Source: Bacillus sp. AFS015802 (GTDB lineage Bacteria > Bacillota > Bacilli > Bacillales > Bacillaceae_B). From it: DNA of 64,000 nucleotides. The notes beneath the pieces are model-generated. The model saw nothing but the letters and a program-made list of their open reading frames with translations, was not told the DNA's origin and made no database searches. Of the stretch, positions 59,541-64,000 are shown piece after piece. Within the stretch, counting starts at the first letter, position 1; every line of letters begins with the position of its first letter. The position numbers and the translations under genes are program-made. The stretch is from positions 76,308 to 140,307 of the forward strand of contig NZ_NTUP01000003.1 in the NCBI RefSeq assembly GCF_002561455.1, given 5' to 3'.

Positions 59541-61001
59541 TTGGAACAAGATCATACAGAACAGTCGCAACAAGAAACCCATTCAAGTTTTATAAAAATG
59601 AAAAAATTCAAATTTGTCATGCTTCTCTTTTTCCTTGTATTCCTGACGGCAGGGATCACAACGTTTGCCTTGGCCTTTGGAGATGAAAAAGCGGTGAACG
59701 TAGGGGTTACAGAACGTTCAGAGTTTCAGAAACTATATGAAGCCTATGATAAGTTAAACCAGAACTATTATAAGGATCTTGATCAGGACACACTTGTGAA
59801 CGGTGCGATCAACGGGATGATTGATAGCGTCGGCGATCCTTATTCCGATTACATGAACGAGGAAGAAGCGAAGAAGTTCGAGGAGAGCATCTCGTCTTCA
59901 TTTGAAGGAATCGGTGCAGAAATCCAGGAGAAGGAAGGTTATATATCAATCGTCTCCCCTATTAAAGGTTCTCCTGCAGAAAAAGCCGGTCTGCAGCCGA
60001 ATGATATCATCACGAAGGTAGACGACAAGAGCATTCAGGGAATGTCAGTGACAGATGCCGTCCTTTTGATCCGGGGTGAAAAAGGGACGAAGGTAACCTT
60101 GACTATTCAACGTCCGGGTCAGGACAAACCAATGGAAGTAACCATTACAAGAGATGAGATACCGATTGAAACGGTTTATGCAGAGATGAAAGACAACGGT
60201 GTCGCTGTAATCCAAATCACAAGTTTCTCTGAGAATACGTATAAAGAACTGACAGAAGCGTTGAATGAAATGGACGATAAAGGAATGAAGAAACTTGTCC
60301 TTGATCTTAGACAGAATCCGGGTGGTTTACTGGATCAAGCGGTCAAGATATCGAATCTGTTCGTGCCGGAAGGGGAAGTCTTATTCCAGGTGAAAGACAG
60401 CAACGGTAAAGTGGAGAAGTACGTCTCGGAATCAGGTCAGAAGGTAGACGTTCCTACAGCCGTTCTCGTGGATGAAGGTAGTGCAAGTGCGGCCGAGATC
60501 TTGTCTGCTGCGGTCAGCGAATCAAATGATATTCCTCTGATCGGAACGAAGACTTTCGGTAAGGGGACCGTCCAGACGGCAGAAACGTTCAAAGACGGAT
60601 CGAATATGAAGTTCACGACGGCGAAATGGCTGACACCTAAAGGGAATTGGATACATGAAAAAGGGATCAAACCGGATGTCGAAGTGAAAATGCCTGACTA
60701 TGCCCAGCTGCCTTATATCAACCCTGATAAGGAATTGAAGCAGGAAGATCTATCTGATGGGGTGAAAACAGCAGAGCAGATGCTGAAGGCATTGGAATTG
60801 AATCCTGGTAAAGTGGATGGTTATTACGATAAAGATACCACCACAGCCGTTAAGGAGTTCCAAGGGGATAATGACCTGGAAGTGACGGGTACACTGAACG
60901 GGGAGACCATCTTGAAGCTTATGAACGACCTTAGGGAGAAGCTGAAAGAAAACGACCCACAATTGAAAAAAGCGATAGAAATTCTAAATAAAGAGAGCTA
61001 A
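59541..61001 (+). CDS. ctpA: C-terminal processing protease (S41)
   Basis: 486-residue membrane-anchored serine protease. TM helix about 24-44, PDZ domain about 115-195 (SPAEKAGLQPNDII), S41 domain with catalytic Ser314 in DEGSASAAE and Lys341 in TFGKGTV, and a C-terminal peptidoglycan-binding domain (YDKDTTTAVKEFQGDN). Position near yodJ/deoD/yodL suggests CtpA rather than CtpB, but the two are hard to separate. TTG 59541 follows GTGGTGG; the GTG at 59529 is an alternative. Confidence 0.88.
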   Translation: MEQDHTEQSQQETHSSFIKMKKFKFVMLLFFLVFLTAGITTFALAFGDEKAVNVGVTERSEFQKLYEAYDKLNQNYYKDLDQDTLVNGAINGMIDSVGDPYSDYMNEEEAKKFEESISSSFEGIGAEIQEKEGYISIVSPIKGSPAEKAGLQPNDIITKVDDKSIQGMSVTDAVLLIRGEKGTKVTLTIQRPGQDKPMEVTITRDEIPIETVYAEMKDNGVAVIQITSFSENTYKELTEALNEMDDKGMKKLVLDLRQNPGGLLDQAVKISNLFVPEGEVLFQVKDSNGKVEKYVSESGQKVDVPTAVLVDEGSASAAEILSAAVSESNDIPLIGTKTFGKGTVQTAETFKDGSNMKFTTAKWLTPKGNWIHEKGIKPDVEVKMPDYAQLPYINPDKELKQEDLSDGVKTAEQMLKALELNPGKVDGYYDKDTTTAVKEFQGDNDLEVTGTLNGETILKLMNDLREKLKENDPQLKKAIEILNKES

Positions 61002-61003
61002 AC

Positions 61004-61035
61004 CAACGATCTCAGATGATGTCATCTGGGATCGT
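61004..61035 (+). terminator. Rho-independent terminator after ctpA
   Basis: AACGATCTCAGATGA pairs with TCATCTGGGATCGTT, T10 following. Confidence 0.93.
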
Positions 61036-61125
61036 TTTTTTTTTGACAAGGAGTTATTGGTTCCTGATCCCTCGTATAGAATGTTCTTTGCTTACCAACA
61101 ATGAAAGTATATATGAGGTGATCCA

Positions 61126-62064
61126 ATGAAAAAAATGATGTTAATCCTGTCTATACTGCTTTCTGCCTTGATCGTGGTAAGCTGTTCCCCTTTTTGGGGT
61201 GATAAAAGGGTACCTGCCGCAGATGAAGGTCTGTCCCCCGCTAATGTATTAAATGTGAGGGATAAATCCGTGTTTCCGCTTGTCCTTCATGAAAATGAGG
61301 ATCCGGTCAATTTTCTTCTGATTGGCTCTGATCAACGCCTGAGTGAGCCTGCTCGTGCTGACGTGATGATGGTGGCCCAATACACCCCTCAATCATCAAG
61401 CATAAAAATCGTCTCCATCATGAGGGATACCTTCGTGGACATTCCCGGACATGAGAAGAGCAAAATCAATCATGCCTATTCATGGGGTGGTGAGGAACTG
61501 CTTACTGAAACAATACAGAAAAACTTCAATCTGGACATACATCATACCGTGAAGATTGACTTCAATGATTTCATCAGTATGATGGATCTCGTGTTTCCTG
61601 CAGGGGTCAAGGTTACGATAACCGAGCCGATGATCAATCACTGGAAATGGTCGAAGAAGCCTGGGGAAGAGGTGTTAAAAGGGGAAGAAATCCTGCAATA
61701 TGTGAGGTTTAGAGGGGATATAAACAGTGATTTTGGACGCGTTGAAAGACAGCAGGAAATCATGCTATTAGCAGAAAAGAGCCTGATGGAAAAAATGCAA
61801 ACGGGTGAAGGGATGTCGACTCTCATCTCCATCATCAGAGAGGGAATGAAGAACGTTAAAACCTCCGCTCCCATAAGCGAGATCATGAAATACGGGATGA
61901 CTGTCTTGCTAAATCCAATCGACAAAGTGGAAACCCTTCGCGTACCGGTGGAAGGAAGCTTTGCCGATCTCCCGACGGCGCATGCAGGGCTGGTTCTGGA
62001 TATGGATGAACAGAAGAATCGAGAAGCCATTAAGGAGTTCCTAAGTGTAAATCACCATGAATGA
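61126..62064 (+). CDS. LCP (LytR-CpsA-Psr) family protein
   Basis: 312 residues. N-terminal signal with a Cys at about 20 (VVSCSPF), which may be a lipidation site. The LCP domain shows VNFLLIGSDQR, the Arg-rich IVSIMRDTFVDIPGH, KINHAYSWGG and the Arg in RFRGDINSDFGRVERQQ. LCP enzymes attach teichoic acid or other glycopolymers to peptidoglycan. ATG behind GAGGTGATC. Its 3' end overlaps the convergent gene by 13 bases. Confidence 0.88.
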   Translation: MKKMMLILSILLSALIVVSCSPFWGDKRVPAADEGLSPANVLNVRDKSVFPLVLHENEDPVNFLLIGSDQRLSEPARADVMMVAQYTPQSSSIKIVSIMRDTFVDIPGHEKSKINHAYSWGGEELLTETIQKNFNLDIHHTVKIDFNDFISMMDLVFPAGVKVTITEPMINHWKWSKKPGEEVLKGEEILQYVRFRGDINSDFGRVERQQEIMLLAEKSLMEKMQTGEGMSTLISIIREGMKNVKTSAPISEIMKYGMTVLLNPIDKVETLRVPVEGSFADLPTAHAGLVLDMDEQKNREAIKEFLSVNHHE

Positions 62065-62774
62065 AATTCAGAAGAATCAAGGTCCAGGAACGTTTCAATC
62101 TTCTTCATTTTTCTCAGGATCAAGTCGTGCAGATAGTTCTTGTACTTCTGATCTTCAGCCGTGTCGTGTTCAAGATGGAGGATCTTTACATGCTCTAGGT
62201 GCTCCTTTAATGTTCGTTCATCGCTGTCAGACCCACCTGACTGAACTTTACGGAGGATGACATCCACTAATTTATCGTGAGTGGCTTCAACGGTCTTTGT
62301 ACCTTGCCGGGCGTAGATGGCTCCGTATCGCAATTCCCCCCGTGTAACGATGGAAGTGTAAGGAACGTACCTTGGATCATAATCAATGATAAGAACCTGG
62401 AATCGTTTAAGGCTCAGCGGATGCGTGCTTTCAGGAAAGATGAAGTCCTCCGTTCTATATCGCAAATATTTTGGCAGCAGATGTTGCAGCTTATTATCGA
62501 CATCTGCTTTATCCAAAAATTCTTCGTCGGTCAATCCCTTTAAATCCACCGACCCGTCATCGAACTGCATCACCCCGACGATGATGCATCCACCTCCTGT
62601 GTTGGATATCGCCAGGATATGTTTCGCCATCTTGGTAAATTCGATCCAATCGGATTTAAAGTCCACATAATCTGTTTCGCCGGTATTATGAAGCAACAGA
62701 TCCTTCAATGTTTCATGAGAAGGATTCTTCAAAAAGTCTCTTAACTTGAGCGGAACAATCTTCTCATAATACAT
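62052..62774 (-). CDS. AlbA_2 (Schlafen-like) domain protein
   Basis: 240 residues. The N-terminal two thirds match the AlbA_2/divergent-AAA-4 fold: TDYVDFKSDW (acidic contact with the domain core), AISNTGGGCIIVGV, and a late beta hairpin GAIYARQGTKT. The C-terminal 60 residues are charged and helical. Such domains occur in DNA/RNA-binding regulators and in Schlafen-type nucleases; the ExE/K nuclease set is not clearly complete here. ATG 62774 follows AAAGGTGGGAG. Confidence 0.75.
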   Translation of the reverse strand: MYYEKIVPLKLRDFLKNPSHETLKDLLLHNTGETDYVDFKSDWIEFTKMAKHILAISNTGGGCIIVGVMQFDDGSVDLKGLTDEEFLDKADVDNKLQHLLPKYLRYRTEDFIFPESTHPLSLKRFQVLIIDYDPRYVPYTSIVTRGELRYGAIYARQGTKTVEATHDKLVDVILRKVQSGGSDSDERTLKEHLEHVKILHLEHDTAEDQKYKNYLHDLILRKMKKIETFLDLDSSEFHSW

Positions 62775-62981
62775 GAACACTCCCACCTTTAAATGATTCA
62801 TCACCAAAATAAAATAGTGCAGTAACCTACTGTCAGTCACTTACTTCATTCTATGCGTGAAATGAAGTGGATAACGCTTCTTACATGAATAATTCTTCTT
62901 CTTCCGTTTGTTCAATGTCCGTTGTGTTCCCATCGACTTTCTAATAGAATATGTTTAGGAATACATGGAGAGGAAGATGAC

Positions 62982-63902
62982 ATGAAAAAGGATGTATATA
63001 TCTTATCCGGATTTCTTGGCAGCGGAAAAACGACGCTGCTGAAAGAATTTCTGAAGTCCTTAAAGGAAAAGGATATTAAACCGGCTGTATTGATGAATGA
63101 ATTAGGAAGTGTATCGATCGACAGTGACGCGGTTGATGATGACACGACGTTACGGGAACTTCTTGATGGGTGCATATGCTGCACGATATCAGAAAAGTTG
63201 GAGTCACAGCTTCAGGAGCTTCTGTTGAACGAAGACTTTGATGCATTGGTTATCGAAACGACGGGTGCTGCACATCCGGTGGAGGTCGTCGATTCCATCC
63301 TGTCCCCGTTGTTTGCCGATCGATTTGAGTTCAGGGGGATCGTCACAGTCGTCGATGGCCTGCAGTGGCGTAACAGGGGGGACTTCAGTCCGGCCGTTCT
63401 CCATTTGATGAGAGAACAAATCCGCCATTCACAATATATCGTAGCGAATAAAATGGACTTGCTTACTGAAATGGAGCAGGGGACCTTCTCATATGAATTA
63501 CAGCAAATCAATCCGAATGCCAAGGTGTATTTAACGAACTATTCTCAAGTCTCAATGAAAGATATCTTAGCTTTAAGGTACGATCAAAAAAGGGAAGCCC
63601 ATGACCATGCCTCCCTTGGGGGTCATTTGACACTGCAGGCGGTAGTCTATACATTCAGGGGGAAGGTAAAGGGAGAAGTCTTTGAAGAATGGGTGAGGGC
63701 TCAACCTGATACCATCTACAGAATGAAAGGATATGTCCCGCTTCAGGGAAGGTCCTATCCGACCTTATTTCAATATTCATACGGCATGCCGCTTTTTATG
63801 CCTGGGGAAATGAATTATCCCACCAATTTCGTCATAATCGGAGAAGATTTACATAAACAAGTAATCATAGACTCCTTACAGGAAATTGACGTGACGGAAT
63901 AA
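62982..63902 (+). CDS. CobW/COG0523-family GTP-binding metallochaperone
   Basis: 306-residue G3E GTPase: ILSGFLGSGKTTLLKEF (Walker A), the metal-binding GCICCT, ETTGAAHP and NKMDLL, then a C-terminal CobW_C domain (about 215-300). Family members deliver Zn or other metals. No Zur-type box was recognised upstream, so the metal is open. ATG 62982 follows GGAGAGGAAG. Confidence 0.88.
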   Translation: MKKDVYILSGFLGSGKTTLLKEFLKSLKEKDIKPAVLMNELGSVSIDSDAVDDDTTLRELLDGCICCTISEKLESQLQELLLNEDFDALVIETTGAAHPVEVVDSILSPLFADRFEFRGIVTVVDGLQWRNRGDFSPAVLHLMREQIRHSQYIVANKMDLLTEMEQGTFSYELQQINPNAKVYLTNYSQVSMKDILALRYDQKREAHDHASLGGHLTLQAVVYTFRGKVKGEVFEEWVRAQPDTIYRMKGYVPLQGRSYPTLFQYSYGMPLFMPGEMNYPTNFVIIGEDLHKQVIIDSLQEIDVTE

Positions 63903-63926
63903 TCCAGGGGTGGGGGAATTCCATAT

Positions 63927-64000
63927 ATGGTGTTTCTATTGTTTAGTGTCGAACTCATATTTTTCATTACCGGGGTATACGGTTTGAGTATGTATGAAAC
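63927..64000 (+). CDS. Partial membrane protein, cut by the window end
   Basis: Starts at ATG 63927 behind GTGGGGGAA, 25 bases after the CobW gene. The 24 codons visible encode MVFLLFSVELIFFITGVYGL, a hydrophobic N-terminal helix. Likely co-transcribed with the metallochaperone. Product unknown. Confidence 0.5.
   Translation, partial: MVFLLFSVELIFFITGVYGLSMYE

Noticed and set aside
62841..62981. Zur box upstream of the CobW-type gene
   Set aside because: No TCGTAATNATTACGA-like palindrome is present.

Overview
The window looks like chromosome of a low- to mid-GC, spore-forming, aerobic Bacillaceae member (Bacillus in the broad sense; a Rossellomorea-like genus would fit, but that is inference). 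Shine-Dalgarno sites are strong, TTG and GTG starts are common, Rho-independent terminators end most units, and gene order follows the B. subtilis yp- and yod-regions closely (bpsA-bpsB-dynA, ypcP, ypdQ/ypdP/ypeP/ypeQ/cspD, ugtP, ypgR/brxA/ypiP/ypjP/thyB/dfrA, ypmP/degV/ypmR/ypmS, yodT-yodS-yodR-yodQ-yodP-kamA, yozE/yodN/yozD, spo0M, yodL/deoD/yodJ/ctpA). No rRNA, tRNA, prophage, IS element or CRISPR array was found, and no gene is visibly broken.

Layout. 0-2.5 kb: a minus-strand ba3-type cytochrome oxidase operon (small subunit, subunit II, subunit I) with an FNR/CRP-type palindrome exactly 41.5 bp upstream of the predicted start of transcription. 2.6-4.1 kb: a small Cys-rich protein, an SDR dehydrogenase and a lone CheX. 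4.3-11 kb: type III polyketide synthase, its methyltransferase, a small protein behind a Fur-like box, the double dynamin DynA, a rhodanese. 11-18.8 kb: exonuclease YpcP, SspL, a PAP2-like membrane protein, two RNase H-fold proteins flanking a queuosine-precursor transporter, CspD, MntR, DUF3892, a methyltransferase and the glucolipid synthase UgtP. 19-27.4 kb: formate-THF ligase, DegV, HD hydrolase, ABC-F ATPase, CvfC/YpgR, bacilliredoxin, YpiP. 27.5-37.5 kb: YpjP, a repeat element, a lethal-factor-like metalloprotease, thyA/dfrA, PlsC, TrhA, SRAP, YpmP, DegV, a PCYCGC lipoprotein, nucleoside hydrolase, YpmR/YpmS. 37.5-44.3 kb: DUF4397 protein, a second RsgA-type GTPase behind a leader-peptide attenuator, MsrA/MsrB, PTS IIA, DUF502, YjcZ and a chemoreceptor. 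44.6-51.3 kb: the lysine 2,3-aminomutase/beta-lysine cluster. 51.4-64 kb: YozE, YodN, YozD, YppC, a His-rich peptide with a Hanks-type kinase and Spo0M, YodL, DeoD, YodJ, a YitT-like protein, CtpA, an LCP protein, an AlbA_2 protein and a CobW-type GTPase. A membrane protein runs off the right end.

How the parts fit. The window is mostly core housekeeping: respiration, one-carbon/thymidylate metabolism (fhs, thyA, dfrA), thiol and methionine-sulfoxide repair (brxA, msrA, msrB), membrane lipids (bpsAB, ugtP, plsC, two DegV), and sporulation (sspL, yjcZ, spo0M, kamA cluster). The least explained and most interesting items are regulatory: a 17-bp antiterminator that competes with a strong terminator ahead of the second RsgA gene and overlaps a 29-codon leader ORF; the FNR-type site on the ba3 oxidase promoter; the Fur-like site on an uncharacterised 56-aa membrane protein; a degenerate, tandemly arranged palindromic repeat present twice; and several very small genes that are easily missed.
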